Positions 15,663-24,622 are shown, numbered from the stretch's first letter. The stretch is DNA of 38,767 nucleotides from an uncultured Arachnia sp. (GCA_947499145.1 CANMNB010000022.1:1-38767), one strand, 5' to 3'. Notes: generated from the sequence alone by a model not told the origin. Program-made: numbers and translations.

Positions 15663-16674
15663 AGCGGTACCGCACCTTCGAGGCGACGACGTCGTCGTAG
15701 GCGCGGTCGATCTCCTGCCCACTGATGACCTCCACCCAGGCGCTCAGGCCGTGCTCGGCGCAGAAGTCCAGCATCTCCTGGGTCTCGGCGATGCCACCGA
15801 TGTTGGAGCCGGCGATGGCGCGGTTGCGGTTGATGAGGCGGCCGAAGTTGACGGGCACGGGCGTGGGGGGCAACCCCACCATGACGAACACGCCGTCGGT
15901 CGCGAGGAGCGCCAGCAGCGGATCGAGGTCGAGGTTGTCCGAGACCGTGCAGATGATCAGGTCCAGTGAGTTGCGCAGGGGCTTCAGTGACGCAGGGTCC
16001 GAGGTGGCGTAGTAGGCAGACGCCCCGAGCTTTCGCCCGTCGGCCTCCTTGGACATGGTGCGGCTGATCACGATCGTCTCGGCCCCCAGCGCGGCGGAGA
16101 TCTGTACGGCCATGTGCCCGAGGCCGCCCAGGCCGACGACGCCGACCCGCTTGCCCGGGCCGGCCCCGTAGCGCTTCAGCGGGCTGTAGGTGGTGATGCC
16201 GGCGCACAACAGGGGTGCTGCGCTCTCCAGGGACAGCGAGTCCGGGATGCGCAGGGCGTAGTCCTGCTCCACCACGAACGCCGTCGAGTAGCCGCCGACG
16301 GTAGGCTTCCCGTCGCGCCCGATGGAGTTGTAGGTGCCGATGCTCTGTGAGCAGAACTGCTCCTGGCCGGCGTTGCAGTCGTCGCAGTCGCCGCAGGAGT
16401 CGACGAAGCAGCCGACACCCACGCGGTCGCCGACGGCGAACCGGGTCACGTCGGAGCCGACCGCGGTCACGACGCCGGCGATCTCGTGGCCGGGGACCAG
16501 TGGGTAGCGGGCCGGGCCCCACTCGGAGCGAGCGGTGTGGATGTCGGAATGGCAGATGCCGGCGTAGGCGATGTCGAAGGCGATCTCGGTGGGGCCGGGA
16601 TCCCGGCGCGTCACCGTCGGGCGCTCGAAGGATCCGGTGGGTGAGTCGATGGCGTAGGCGGTGACGTCGGGCAC
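15631..16674 (-). CDS. zinc-dependent alcohol dehydrogenase, cinnamyl-alcohol/YahK type
   Basis: A 347-residue medium-chain dehydrogenase/reductase. The catalytic zinc site is seen in YAGICHSDIHTARSEWG and the GHEIAGVV motif. The structural zinc site has four cysteines in VGCFVDSCGDCDDCNAGQEQ and the following FC. The nucleotide-binding loop GVVGLGGLGHMAVQ is followed by VISRTMSKEADGRKLGAS; the serine/arginine pair there suggests NADP(H). The family reduces a wide range of aldehydes. GTG 16674 has GGAGG about 6 nt upstream. The downstream MFS gene overlaps its end, suggesting that the pair handles one compound, though no evidence names it. Confidence 0.92.
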   Translation of the reverse strand: MPDVTAYAIDSPTGSFERPTVTRRDPGPTEIAFDIAYAGICHSDIHTARSEWGPARYPLVPGHEIAGVVTAVGSDVTRFAVGDRVGVGCFVDSCGDCDDCNAGQEQFCSQSIGTYNSIGRDGKPTVGGYSTAFVVEQDYALRIPDSLSLESAAPLLCAGITTYSPLKRYGAGPGKRVGVVGLGGLGHMAVQISAALGAETIVISRTMSKEADGRKLGASAYYATSDPASLKPLRNSLDLIICTVSDNLDLDPLLALLATDGVFVMVGLPPTPVPVNFGRLINRNRAIAGSNIGGIAETQEMLDFCAEHGLSAWVEVISGQEIDRAYDDVVASKVRYRYVIDAATLDA

Positions 16675-16740
16675 GGTGACCTCCGGCGGGTGCGGTTCTC
16701 GGGATGACCACGATCCTACGACCCGCGACCCGGGCGCGGG

Positions 16741-17592
16741 TCACTCGGAGACGAGTGCCTCCACCCAGCTGGTGTCCTCGTTCCCGGGCTGGGGCTCCGT
16801 GGCATCCGCTGCGGGGACGCTGCACTCGGGAGTGGTTCCGGGCTCCGGCCCGAACTCCTTGCCACCGAAGACCACATCGCGAGCGAACTCGTAGTAGGCG
16901 GTGTGCTCGCCCGAGTCGTACGGGTTGTCCAGCGCGCAGCGGCCGACGTAGTAGCCCACGACGTCGGCGAAGATCTCCGACGTCGAGCCGCGGGCGTAGT
17001 CCGAGAACCGGCCCTCGGCCCGGCGGAGGGCCTGGAAGTCCGACCAGTACTGGGCGGATCCGGAATAGCGGTCCGTGCTCCACGCGTGGGCGAGCTCGTG
17101 CACCACGAGGCGCACGAGACGTCCTTCGTCACCCTTGGCGAGGGCGGCCTCGAACTTGGCGAAGTCGAACGTGACGTGGTTGGCGCGGGTGAGGCTCCAG
17201 TCACCCCAGGCGTACCCGGAGATGCGGTCGGCGTTGAGTCCGATCCGCCCCTTGGTCTTGGCCTGGATCGTGGGGAGGTAGTCGGTGCAGTTCAGGGCGT
17301 CGAGGGTCTGCCACAGGATCTTGATGGATTCGATGTTGGCGCTGCTCCACTGGCGGCCGGCCAGAGCGAGGCCGAACGTCTCCGTCAGCTGCGCCGTGAT
17401 GGTCTCGACGCCGACGTCGTCGCCCGGCCAGGGGTGCTCGCTGGGGCAGGGCTGAGGGATGCCCGTGACCGGCGCCACCGGCTCCGGGGCCACGGGGAGG
17501 GCGTGGGCTGTCTGGGTGCCCAACAGCGCAGCAACAGCGACGACGACCGCGCCGAGCCGGGCCCTGACAGAACGCACGTGTGTGATCCCCAT
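16741..17592 (-). CDS. secreted zinc metalloprotease-like protein
   Basis: A 283-residue exported protein. The signal peptide (RARLGAVVVAVAALLGTQ) ends at a likely cleavage site after THAHA/AHA near residue 31. The mature part contains VVHELAHAWSTD, a gluzincin-type HExxH with a preceding hydrophobic helix, and 40 residues later SEIFADVVGYYVG, where the glutamate or aspartate could be the third zinc ligand. Cysteines in CPSEHP, NCTDYL, GRCALD and PECSV could pair as disulfides. Activity and substrate are not known. ATG 17592 and a GTG at 17577 are both possible starts; the GTG gives a more typical signal peptide. It is a single-gene unit. Confidence 0.75.
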   Translation of the reverse strand: MGITHVRSVRARLGAVVVAVAALLGTQTAHALPVAPEPVAPVTGIPQPCPSEHPWPGDDVGVETITAQLTETFGLALAGRQWSSANIESIKILWQTLDALNCTDYLPTIQAKTKGRIGLNADRISGYAWGDWSLTRANHVTFDFAKFEAALAKGDEGRLVRLVVHELAHAWSTDRYSGSAQYWSDFQALRRAEGRFSDYARGSTSEIFADVVGYYVGRCALDNPYDSGEHTAYYEFARDVVFGGKEFGPEPGTTPECSVPAADATEPQPGNEDTSWVEALVSE

Positions 17593-17740
17593 TCCTGATA
17601 TCCGTTGAAGAATCTCTCAGGCTTCTCAGGAAAGTCAAACGTATCCGCATCCCGGATGGTTCCCCGGGGTCCGCTAAGGGCGGTCCGGGCCCGCCCCGGC
17701 GGTGTGTGGTCCGCCGCCGGGACGCCCGGGTGCGGTGCAC

Positions 17741-17746
17741 TACTCT
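17741..17746 (+). promoter_or_regulatory. -10 box for leaderless ilvE
   Basis: TACTCT ends 7 nt before the ilvE ATG at 17754, and there is no ribosome-binding site. This supports 17754 rather than the upstream in-frame start at 17706. Confidence 0.45.
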
Positions 17747-17753
17747 GCTGCCC

Positions 17754-18830
17754 ATGGGCCTCTTCCAGCTCCAGCGCAGCCAACACCCCACGTCGGACGA
17801 CACGCGCAACGCCGCGCTCGCCGCCCCCGGATTCGGCAGGTACTACACCGACCACATGGCGGTGATGAACTACACCGAGGGCCAGGGCTGGCACGATCCC
17901 CGGCTCATCGCCACCGAGGCCTTCTCGCTGCATCCCGCCGCAGCCGTGCTGCACTATGGCCAGGAGATCTTCGAGGGCCTCAAGGCCTACCGCCACTCCG
18001 ACGATTCCATCTGGCTGTTCCGACCCGAGCGCAACGCCCACCGGTTCGTCGGCTCCGCTGACCGGCTGCAGATGGCGCCACTGCCGCCCGAGTACTTCCT
18101 GGCCTCCGTGCGCGAGCTCGTCGAACTGGAGCAGGACTGGGTGCCCGAGGGCGTCAACGAGCAGAGCCTCTACATCCGGCCCTACATGATCGCCGACGAG
18201 CCCTACCTGGGCGTCCGCGAGGCCCACAACTACATCTACGCGGTGATCGCCACCCCGGCCGGCGCCTACTATCCCGAGCCCGTGAAGCTGTGGGTGACCC
18301 CCAACTTCACGCGCGCAGCCCCCGGCGGCACGGGAGCAGCCAAGTGCGGCGGCAACTACGCCGCCAGCCTGGCCGCCGCCAACGAGGCGCTGGAGCACGG
18401 CTGTGGACAGGTGCTCTACCTCGACGGCGCCGAGCACAAGTGGCTGGAGGAGTGCGGCACCATGAACTTCATGGTGGTCACCGCCGACGGCGAGCTGCTC
18501 ACCCCGGCACTCGGCTCCATCCTCGACGGCGTCACCCGAAACTCGATCCTCACCCTGGCCCCCGAGCACGGGCTGACCCCTGTCGAGCGCGCCATCTCGA
18601 TCGACGAGCTGCGCGACGGCTTGGACTCGGGCCGCATCGTCGAGGCCTTCGCCTGCGGCACCGCCGCCGTCATCACACCGATCATCGGCTTCAACGCGCC
18701 AGAGCGGGGCGAGGAAGTCGTGGGCGACGGGACGCCGGGGGAGAAGACCAGGGCCCTGCGGGCGCACCTGCTGGACATCCAGTACGGCCGTGCGGAGGAC
18801 AGGCACGGCTGGATGCAGCGCGTCGTCTGA
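17754..18830 (+). CDS. ilvE: branched-chain amino acid aminotransferase
   Basis: A 358-residue fold-type IV aminotransferase that carries out the last step of valine, leucine and isoleucine synthesis using pyridoxal phosphate. Conserved features include VLHYGQEIFEGLKAYRH, the substrate/PLP region SLYIRPYMIADEPYLGV, the catalytic lysine in GGTGAAKCGGNYAASL, the KWLEECGTMNFMVV segment and the late EAFACGTAAVITPI. The length is normal for the actinobacterial large form. The TACTCT box 7 nt upstream suggests a leaderless message. The Nudix hydrolase gene begins one base after its stop codon, so the two are cotranscribed. Confidence 0.96.
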   Translation: MGLFQLQRSQHPTSDDTRNAALAAPGFGRYYTDHMAVMNYTEGQGWHDPRLIATEAFSLHPAAAVLHYGQEIFEGLKAYRHSDDSIWLFRPERNAHRFVGSADRLQMAPLPPEYFLASVRELVELEQDWVPEGVNEQSLYIRPYMIADEPYLGVREAHNYIYAVIATPAGAYYPEPVKLWVTPNFTRAAPGGTGAAKCGGNYAASLAAANEALEHGCGQVLYLDGAEHKWLEECGTMNFMVVTADGELLTPALGSILDGVTRNSILTLAPEHGLTPVERAISIDELRDGLDSGRIVEAFACGTAAVITPIIGFNAPERGEEVVGDGTPGEKTRALRAHLLDIQYGRAEDRHGWMQRVV

Positions 18831-18831
18831 C

Positions 18832-19311
18832 ATGATGCGCGCGATCATCGGCACCCTCGGCTACGTCCGCCGGGCCGGTGAGGTGCTGCTCGTGCACCGG
18901 CAACGCGCCGGCGACGACCACCGGGGCAAGTACAACGGCCTCGGCGGCAAGCTCGAACCAGGTGAGGATGCGGTGTCCTGCCTGAAGCGTGAGCTCATGG
19001 AGGAGGCCGGTATCGAGGCCACGAGCGTCGAGCTGCGCGGCACCATCGCGTGGCCCGGTTTCGGCTCCGACGGCGCGGACTGGTTCGGGCTGGTGTTCGT
19101 GGTCGACGAGTTCCTCGGGGAGCCGCCGGAGCGCAACGACGACGGGCCACTCTCCTGGGTCCCGATCGATCGACTCGCCGAGCTGCCGATGTGGGATGGG
19201 GACCGCCACTTCCTGCCGCTGGTCCTCGACGACGACCCCCGGCCGTTCCACGCTGTGCTGCCGTACCGCAACGGCGTGCTGGTGACCGACGGTATCCGCA
19301 TCAGTCGCTGA
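18832..19311 (+). CDS. Nudix hydrolase, 8-oxo-dGTP diphosphatase-like
   Basis: A 159-residue Nudix protein. The Nudix box is complete: G-K-L-E-P-G-E, seven residues, then RELMEEAGI. Residues before it (LLVHRQRAGDDHRGKYNGLG) resemble MutT/NUDT1-like enzymes that clear oxidised nucleotides, although the true substrate needs assay. Two ATG codons occur in tandem at 18832 and 18835, just after the ilvE stop codon; either may be used. The long frame upstream overlaps ilvE and lacks homology. The tight spacing suggests translational coupling to ilvE. Confidence 0.88.
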   Translation: MMRAIIGTLGYVRRAGEVLLVHRQRAGDDHRGKYNGLGGKLEPGEDAVSCLKRELMEEAGIEATSVELRGTIAWPGFGSDGADWFGLVFVVDEFLGEPPERNDDGPLSWVPIDRLAELPMWDGDRHFLPLVLDDDPRPFHAVLPYRNGVLVTDGIRISR

Positions 19312-19368
19312 CGTGCACGGTGAGGCCCGGGACCCGCCGCGACGCAGCAGGACCCGGCCCGTCGGTGC

Positions 19369-21150
19369 TCAGGCGTCCTGGCTGTAGACGAGCACGGAGT
19401 AGGGCGCGACGGAGATGTTCGCATGCGCGCCCATGCCGTCCTCGTCCTCCTCGAACGCGGTGACGTCGAAGCTGTCGAAGTCCCCGAACAGCGAGCTGTA
19501 GAGCTTCGCGTCGGAGTTGAAGCGCAGCTTCCACAGCCCGGCGTGCGGCATCCCGACGCGGTAGTCCGTCCAGGTGTTGGTGCTGAGGTTGACCACCACG
19601 ACCACGTCGTCCCCGACGCCGTGCTCCATCCAGCGCTGGAAGGCGATGACGTTGTCCTCCTCGTTGACGTGGTAGACGTTCAGGCCGCGCCCGGTGAGCC
19701 CGCGGGTGACGCCGTGCCGGTTGAGCCTCAGGTCCACGAGGTCCTTGTAGAGCTTCGTGATGCCCTCGAACCGGCGGATGCGGTCCCAGTCGAGCGGGTC
19801 GTCGTCGCTGAACCAGCCGCCCTCGAGCGCTTCCTGGCCCTGGAAGATCATCGGGATCCCGGGACTGGTCATGACCAGCGCGCCCCCGATCGTTGAGCGC
19901 TTCTGGGCGAACCAGCCGTCGGCGTTCTCCGGATCGATCTCGTGCGGGACGCGCGCGGACCCATTCGCGACCTCGTCGTGCGACTCGGTGTAGATGACCC
20001 GGCGGAACGGGTCGCCGTCGTAGTTGTGGGAGATGGCGTCGGCGATCGAGGCGAGTGAGCGCTCCTCGTCCGTCATGGCCGTGATGGCGTGGCGGACGGG
20101 GTGCACGAACTCGGCGTCCCACTGGGCGTGGAAGCCGGCGCCGTCGTCCTCGAGGCCAACGATCGTGTCGTGCCCGTGGAGGTCCTCGGCGATGGAGATG
20201 CGGCCGGGGAACTCGTCGCGCATCGACTGGGTGATCCACCGCATCAGCCCGAAGCCCTCGGCGAGTTCGAAGCCCGAGCCGGAGACGCTTCGCATGTACG
20301 GCGTCATATCGAGGCGCAGGCCGTCGACATGGTAGTCACGTAGCCACATCATCGCGTTGTCGTGGATGAAGCGGCGCACCTCCTCACGGCCGTAGTCGGG
20401 GCGCGTGTCGCCCCACGGGGTCGCGGAGCGGTCGTCGTTGTAGAAGTAGATGCCACCCTTGTCGTTGTCACTCCACCCGTCGAACTGCCACAGGTCCAGG
20501 TCGGAGGGGCCGAAGTGGTTGTAGACGACGTCGAGGATGATGGCGAAGCCGTGCGCGTGGGCCTCCTTGATGAGGTTCTTGAAAGCGTCGGGGCCGCCGT
20601 AGGCGGTCTCCACGGCGAAGATGTGGGCTGGGTTGTAGCCCCAGGACTGGTCGCCGGCGAACTCGGCCACGGGCATGATCTGCAGCGCGTTGACGCCCAG
20701 TTCCTTGAGGTAGTTGAACTGGGCGATGACGTCGTCGAACCCGCCGACGCCGTCGGTGGGGTTGAAGGAGCCGACGTGCATCTCGTAGATCACGAGCTCG
20801 TGGTGGGGCGGGCAGTTCGCGGAGTCGCCGTCCCAGTCGAAGGCGGAGTGGTCGTAGATGACGCCGTTGCCGACGGAGTTGGTGACCTGGAGGGCGTAGG
20901 GGTCGATCCGGAACAGCTCGAGGTCGCCGTTGGTCAGGCGGTACTTGTATTCCTGACCCGCCTCGGCGCCGTCGATGAAGCCGTACCAGTACCCGTTGCC
21001 CTCGCTGCCCAGCGGGTCGGCGTCGGCTCGCCAGTTGTTGAAGTCGCCCATGACGGCGACGCTGTCGGCGTGCGGCGCCCACACGCGGAACGCGACGCCC
21101 CCTTCCGCCACGATCGCGCCCATCCCGGCGAGGGGCTGGTGTTCGGTCAT
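19369..21150 (-). CDS. GH13 protein, 1,4-alpha-glucan branching enzyme-like
   Basis: A 593-residue protein with an N-terminal CBM48 domain (VAFRVWAPHADSVAVMGDFN, then NW) and a GH13 catalytic barrel. Region I is DVVYNHFGPS, region II is GLRLDMTPYM with the nucleophile Asp, region III is ISIAEDLHGHD with the acid/base Glu, and region IV is YTESHDEVANG. The SHDEV-NG motif and the C-terminal DYRVGMPHAGLWKLRFNSDA match eukaryotic-type branching enzymes, which make alpha-1,6 branches in glycogen. It is shorter than the usual 700 residues of GlgB. ATG 21150 has GGAG 6 nt upstream. Trehalohydrolase or debranching activity is the main alternative. Confidence 0.85.
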   Translation of the reverse strand: MTEHQPLAGMGAIVAEGGVAFRVWAPHADSVAVMGDFNNWRADADPLGSEGNGYWYGFIDGAEAGQEYKYRLTNGDLELFRIDPYALQVTNSVGNGVIYDHSAFDWDGDSANCPPHHELVIYEMHVGSFNPTDGVGGFDDVIAQFNYLKELGVNALQIMPVAEFAGDQSWGYNPAHIFAVETAYGGPDAFKNLIKEAHAHGFAIILDVVYNHFGPSDLDLWQFDGWSDNDKGGIYFYNDDRSATPWGDTRPDYGREEVRRFIHDNAMMWLRDYHVDGLRLDMTPYMRSVSGSGFELAEGFGLMRWITQSMRDEFPGRISIAEDLHGHDTIVGLEDDGAGFHAQWDAEFVHPVRHAITAMTDEERSLASIADAISHNYDGDPFRRVIYTESHDEVANGSARVPHEIDPENADGWFAQKRSTIGGALVMTSPGIPMIFQGQEALEGGWFSDDDPLDWDRIRRFEGITKLYKDLVDLRLNRHGVTRGLTGRGLNVYHVNEEDNVIAFQRWMEHGVGDDVVVVVNLSTNTWTDYRVGMPHAGLWKLRFNSDAKLYSSLFGDFDSFDVTAFEEDEDGMGAHANISVAPYSVLVYSQDA

Positions 21151-21217
21151 TGCTGCTCCAAATTCTGTGAAGGAAACTGATTGAGTGTGCCCCACACCGG
21201 GGGCACACTGCCAGTCC

Positions 21218-22840
21218 TCAGTTGCCCGGAATGTCCCTCCGCGGGAAGCGCCAGAGGGCGAATGCCATCAGCGCGGCGGCGACGGCCAGCTGGACCAGCA
21301 CCGGGACCAGCGCGAAGTCCTCCGCAGGCATGCTCGGCGTGTGCTCGAACGGGGAGATCTGGCGTGCCCAAGCGGGCACCTGCAGCATGTCGCCGAACAG
21401 CTCGATCAGGGCGCCTGCCACCACCGGGATCCAGGCGAACACGACGAACCGGGGCGCCAGCGCGTGCAGGGCAGCTGCCAGGCCCAGGACGATGAGGACC
21501 GACGGGATGCCCGCAGCGGAGCCGGCCACCGCGTCGCCGACCAGCGAGAAGTCGTCGGTCACCACACCCGCCACGACACCCGACACCACGGCCGTGACGA
21601 GCAGGAGCGCAGAGCTGACCAACCCCGCCACGAGCAGGTGTCCCGCCAACCACGACGCGGGGCGGACGTCCGTGGCGAGCACGGGCTCGGCGCGGCCCTC
21701 GGTCTCCTCGGCGGCCACCTTGGTCCACGCGATGACCGCGAAGATGGCGATGAGGGTTCGGAACATCGTGATGGTCAGGGTCGAGTAGCCCTCGAGCGCG
21801 GCGTCGGCCCCGCCCATCAGCTGCTGGAAGATCGACGGCAGGTCCTGGAAGGCGTCCACCATCGCCTGCGAGAACGATCCGTACATCAGGGCCGCCGCCG
21901 TCGCGCCGACCGCCCACCAGAACGACTGCGAGCGCTGGATGCGCCACGCCAGGGTCAGCGGACCGCGCAGCCAGGAGGGGGCCGTCGCGCGGCCGCGGCG
22001 CGGCTGCAGGATGCCTGCGCCCACGTCACGACGCGCGGACAGCAGGAAGCCGACTGTCCCCAGTACGGCAGCCGTGGCGAAGAGGAGCGCGACTGGCCAC
22101 CACCGATCATCGACGAACACGCGCGTCTGCTGCGCCCACGCCAGGGGCGACAGCCAGGAGAGCCACGTGCCGTGCTCGCCCGGGCCGGCGGCCATGTCGC
22201 CGACGCCGCGGATGACGAACGACGCCGCCAGCACCGCCCCGGCCAGGCCGCTGCCGGCCGAGGAGAACGCGCTCAGCTGCGACGTCACAGTCGTGACGCC
22301 CGCGAAGACGAGCCCGAGGCCCACGGTCGCGACGCCGATGAGCGCGGACGACGACGGGTCGCTCTCGAACGCGATCAGCGCCGCCGCGGCAAGCGCTCCG
22401 ACGATGACGTTGGCCACCACCGCGAGCAGCAGCGTCGACGTCAACGGAGCGAACCGACCCACGACGCTCGCGCGGACGAGCTCGGCGCGCCCGGTCTGCT
22501 CCTCAAGCCGGGTGTGGCGCGAGACCAGCAGGATGTTCATCAGCGCGACGAAGACCAGCAGGTACAGCCAGTAGACGCTGCCGAAGATGACCTGGTGGGT
22601 CAGCTCCTCCGGGGGCACCGTGGTGCCGTAACCCGGGCCGGTGAAGAGCGTGAGGGCCGGGTTCGCGAGCATCCCGGTGATGACGGTGAGGTCCTCCGGG
22701 TTGGCGAAGACCACCCGGTAGATCGACATCATGTAGGGCACGAACGCGGCCAGCGCGACCACCCAGATGGTGAGCTTCACCCGGTCTCGGCGCGCGGCGA
22801 AGCGCAGCAGCGACCCGGTGGCGGTCAGGGTCTGGCTCAT
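21218..22840 (-). CDS. ABC-2 type exporter permease
   Basis: A 540-residue membrane protein with about twelve helices, apparently two fused six-helix ABC-2 permease halves. Each half shows a similar pattern after the first helix (VSRHTRLEEQTGRAELVRAS and AAEETEGRAEPVLATDVRPA). The repeat of 'E-E-x-G-R-A-E' is characteristic of permeases annotated as exporters of polyketide antibiotics or multidrug exporters in actinobacteria. The start overlaps the ATPase stop by 4 bp, and the whole set is controlled by the adjacent TetR gene. The substrate is unknown, but induction through TetR suggests a toxic compound. Confidence 0.87.
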   Translation of the reverse strand: MSQTLTATGSLLRFAARRDRVKLTIWVVALAAFVPYMMSIYRVVFANPEDLTVITGMLANPALTLFTGPGYGTTVPPEELTHQVIFGSVYWLYLLVFVALMNILLVSRHTRLEEQTGRAELVRASVVGRFAPLTSTLLLAVVANVIVGALAAAALIAFESDPSSSALIGVATVGLGLVFAGVTTVTSQLSAFSSAGSGLAGAVLAASFVIRGVGDMAAGPGEHGTWLSWLSPLAWAQQTRVFVDDRWWPVALLFATAAVLGTVGFLLSARRDVGAGILQPRRGRATAPSWLRGPLTLAWRIQRSQSFWWAVGATAAALMYGSFSQAMVDAFQDLPSIFQQLMGGADAALEGYSTLTITMFRTLIAIFAVIAWTKVAAEETEGRAEPVLATDVRPASWLAGHLLVAGLVSSALLLVTAVVSGVVAGVVTDDFSLVGDAVAGSAAGIPSVLIVLGLAAALHALAPRFVVFAWIPVVAGALIELFGDMLQVPAWARQISPFEHTPSMPAEDFALVPVLVQLAVAAALMAFALWRFPRRDIPGN

Positions 22841-23727
22841 CGGTCCGCGTCCCCGTAGTGGCGCAGCAGCATCTGTTCCAGCGTGGGCGGATGGGCGACG
22901 ATCGAGCGCAGCCCCACCGTCGTCAGTCGCTGCATCACCGGGCCGATGTGTTCGCCGTCGACCTCCATCGTCAGGCGGTCCCCGGTGAGGTGCACGTCGT
23001 GGACGCCGGGCATCTCCGCGATGCCGTTGGGCGCCTCGGCGGTGGTGGCCTGCACCGTCGTGCGGCGCAGGTGGCGCATCGAATCGAGCGTCCCGGTCTC
23101 GACGATCGCGCCCTCGCGGATGATCGAGACGGTGTCGGCGAGCGCCTCCACCTGGCCGAGGATGTGGCTCGACAGCAGCACGGTGGCACCGCGGGCGACC
23201 AAGTGGCGCACCTCGTCCTGGAAGATCGCCTCCATCAGGGGGTCGAGGCCGGAGGTGGGCTCGTCGAGCACGAAGAGATCGGCGTTGCTGGCGAGCGCCG
23301 CGACGAGAGCCACCTTCTGCCGGTTGCCCTTGGAGTAGGTGCGGCCCTTCTTGGTGCGGTCGAGGTCGAAGCGCTCGCTGAGTTCGGCGACGCGGGCCGG
23401 GTCGGCGTCGCCGCGCAGGCGGGTGAGCACGTCGATGGCCTCGCCGCCCGTCAGCTGGGGCCAGAGTTCGACGTCCCCGGGCACGTATGCGATGCGGCGG
23501 TGCAGCTCGACGGCGTCGTGGATGGGGTGGCCGCCGAGTACCTGGGCCTCGCCCGAGTCGGGGCGCAGCAGGCCGAGCAGCACGCGGATCGTGGTGGTCT
23601 TGCCGGCCCCGTTGGGGCCGAGGAAGCCGTGCACCTCGCCGCTGGGGACGTCCAGGGTGAGGTTGTCGAGGGCGACGGTGCGGCCAAAGGTCTTGGTCAG
23701 GTTACGGATTTCGATGGCGTTGGTCAT
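22837..23727 (-). CDS. ABC exporter ATPase
   Basis: A 296-residue ATP-binding protein that powers the permease encoded next. It shows Walker A GPNGAGKTT near residue 40, a Q-loop in LLRPDSGEAQVLGGHP, a signature-like YSKGNRQKVAL in place of LSGGQ, Walker B LFVLDEPTSGLD and the H-loop SSHILGQVEAL. The signature variant 'S-K-G-x-x-Q-K' is normal for the drug-export (DrrA-like) branch. A C-terminal domain of about 80 residues follows (TTVQATTAEAPNGIAEMPGV). It overlaps both neighbours by 4 bp. Confidence 0.93.
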   Translation of the reverse strand: MTNAIEIRNLTKTFGRTVALDNLTLDVPSGEVHGFLGPNGAGKTTTIRVLLGLLRPDSGEAQVLGGHPIHDAVELHRRIAYVPGDVELWPQLTGGEAIDVLTRLRGDADPARVAELSERFDLDRTKKGRTYSKGNRQKVALVAALASNADLFVLDEPTSGLDPLMEAIFQDEVRHLVARGATVLLSSHILGQVEALADTVSIIREGAIVETGTLDSMRHLRRTTVQATTAEAPNGIAEMPGVHDVHLTGDRLTMEVDGEHIGPVMQRLTTVGLRSIVAHPPTLEQMLLRHYGDADR

Positions 23728-24434
23728 GGGGTTGCCTCTGGTGTGGATGGCGGTGGGGGACTGGGGGTGACTGGGTGGGCGGTTGGATCGGGGTCGGTGA
23801 CGCCGTCAGCGGGCAGGTGGGCGCCGAAAGCGGCGCGCAGTTGCTCCAGCATGCGAGAGTCGGCGAAGAGGCCGTGGGTGAACAGCTCCGTGGTGGCCAG
23901 GGAGTAGCGCTGCAGCACGTCGCCGTCGAACATGGAGGCCCCACCGAGGCGGCGGGCCACCTGGGACTCCAGCATGGTGGCACCCAGGGAGAAGGCGACC
24001 AGCGTGGTGATGGTGGCCTCGAGGTCCTCGGGGGTGCGGAGCGTCCCGGCGGGGACGCCGACGGCGAACATGTCGCGGGTGAGCCGGCACATGGCGTCGA
24101 AGAGGCGCTGCGCGTTCTCCCCACCCTCGCTGACGGAGGCGGCGATGTAGGGGTAGAAGGGCTGGAACTCGGCTTGGGCCCGCATGGTCCACTCGAAGGC
24201 CTCCTCGCCTCCGAGGGCGGCGGTCTTTGACGCCGTGAGCCGATCCATCATCCACTCGTCGCAGGCCCGGCGCAGGCCGTCCTTGCTGCCGAAGTGGTGG
24301 ATGACGAGGGCCGCCGAGACGCCGGCGGCCTCGGCGATCTGTCGGATGGTGGTGGATTTCACGCCCTGCTGTCCGAACAGCCGGATGGCCGCGTCGCGGA
24401 TTCGCGCGTGCGCCTGCAAGTCGGCTGAACTCAT
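23724..24434 (-). CDS. TetR-family transcriptional regulator
   Basis: A 236-residue regulator. The N-terminal helix-turn-helix reads ARIRDAAIRLFGQQGVKSTT, then IRQIAEAAGVSAALVIHHFG and SKDGL, which is the standard TetR pattern. The remainder is the helical ligand-binding domain, with a proline-rich C-terminal tail. I start at ATG 24434 (SSADLQAHAR) rather than the long upstream frame, because the helix-turn-helix begins soon after and the operator lies just before it. It is first in the operon with the ATPase and permease, linked by 4-bp overlaps, so it controls both its own gene and the exporter. The ligand is unknown. Confidence 0.93.
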   Translation of the reverse strand: MSSADLQAHARIRDAAIRLFGQQGVKSTTIRQIAEAAGVSAALVIHHFGSKDGLRRACDEWMMDRLTASKTAALGGEEAFEWTMRAQAEFQPFYPYIAASVSEGGENAQRLFDAMCRLTRDMFAVGVPAGTLRTPEDLEATITTLVAFSLGATMLESQVARRLGGASMFDGDVLQRYSLATTELFTHGLFADSRMLEQLRAAFGAHLPADGVTDPDPTAHPVTPSPPPPSTPEATP

Positions 24435-24444
24435 ATTCAATAGT

Positions 24445-24460
24445 CTGAACGTGTGTTCAG
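24445..24460. promoter_or_regulatory. TetR operator
   Basis: CTGAAC (24445-24450) and GTTCAG (24455-24460) make a perfect inverted repeat with a 4-base centre, 10 bp upstream of the tetR start. TTGACA (24465-24470 on the minus strand) beside it is a perfect -35 sequence, so the operator lies in the promoter spacer and a bound repressor would block RNA polymerase. Confidence 0.75.
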
Positions 24461-24485
24461 CAGCTGTCAAGGGCGACGCGCGTGA

Positions 24486-24558
24486 GCACGAAAGGGGCCG
24501 ATTCCGGCCCGACGTGGCCCATATGTCCGCCCCGGGGCCGGACCGGCCCCTCTCGTGC
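24486..24558. repeat. long imperfect inverted repeat
   Basis: The arm at 24486-24509 (beginning GCACGAAAGGGGCCG) pairs imperfectly with the arm at 24536-24558 (ending CGGCCCCTCTCGTGC) around about 26 bases. The predicted stem of about 20 bp is GC-rich. It lies between the tetR start and the end of the solute transport operon, and could terminate readthrough or form a REP-like element. Confidence 0.6.
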
Positions 24559-24622
24559 ACGCTCCGAGCCGCTCACCGTCCCTGATTCGCTATTGCGGCA
24601 CGTCGAGACGTGGGACCCCCTC

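Noticed and set aside
15398-17083. Minus-strand open frame of 561 codons
   Set aside because: It is an out-of-frame reading across three real genes with an Arg/Gly/Pro-rich product and no domain.
17593-17753. Attenuator or T-box before ilvE
   Set aside because: No leader peptide, T-box motif or terminator was seen, and the -10 box 7 nt before the start leaves no leader.
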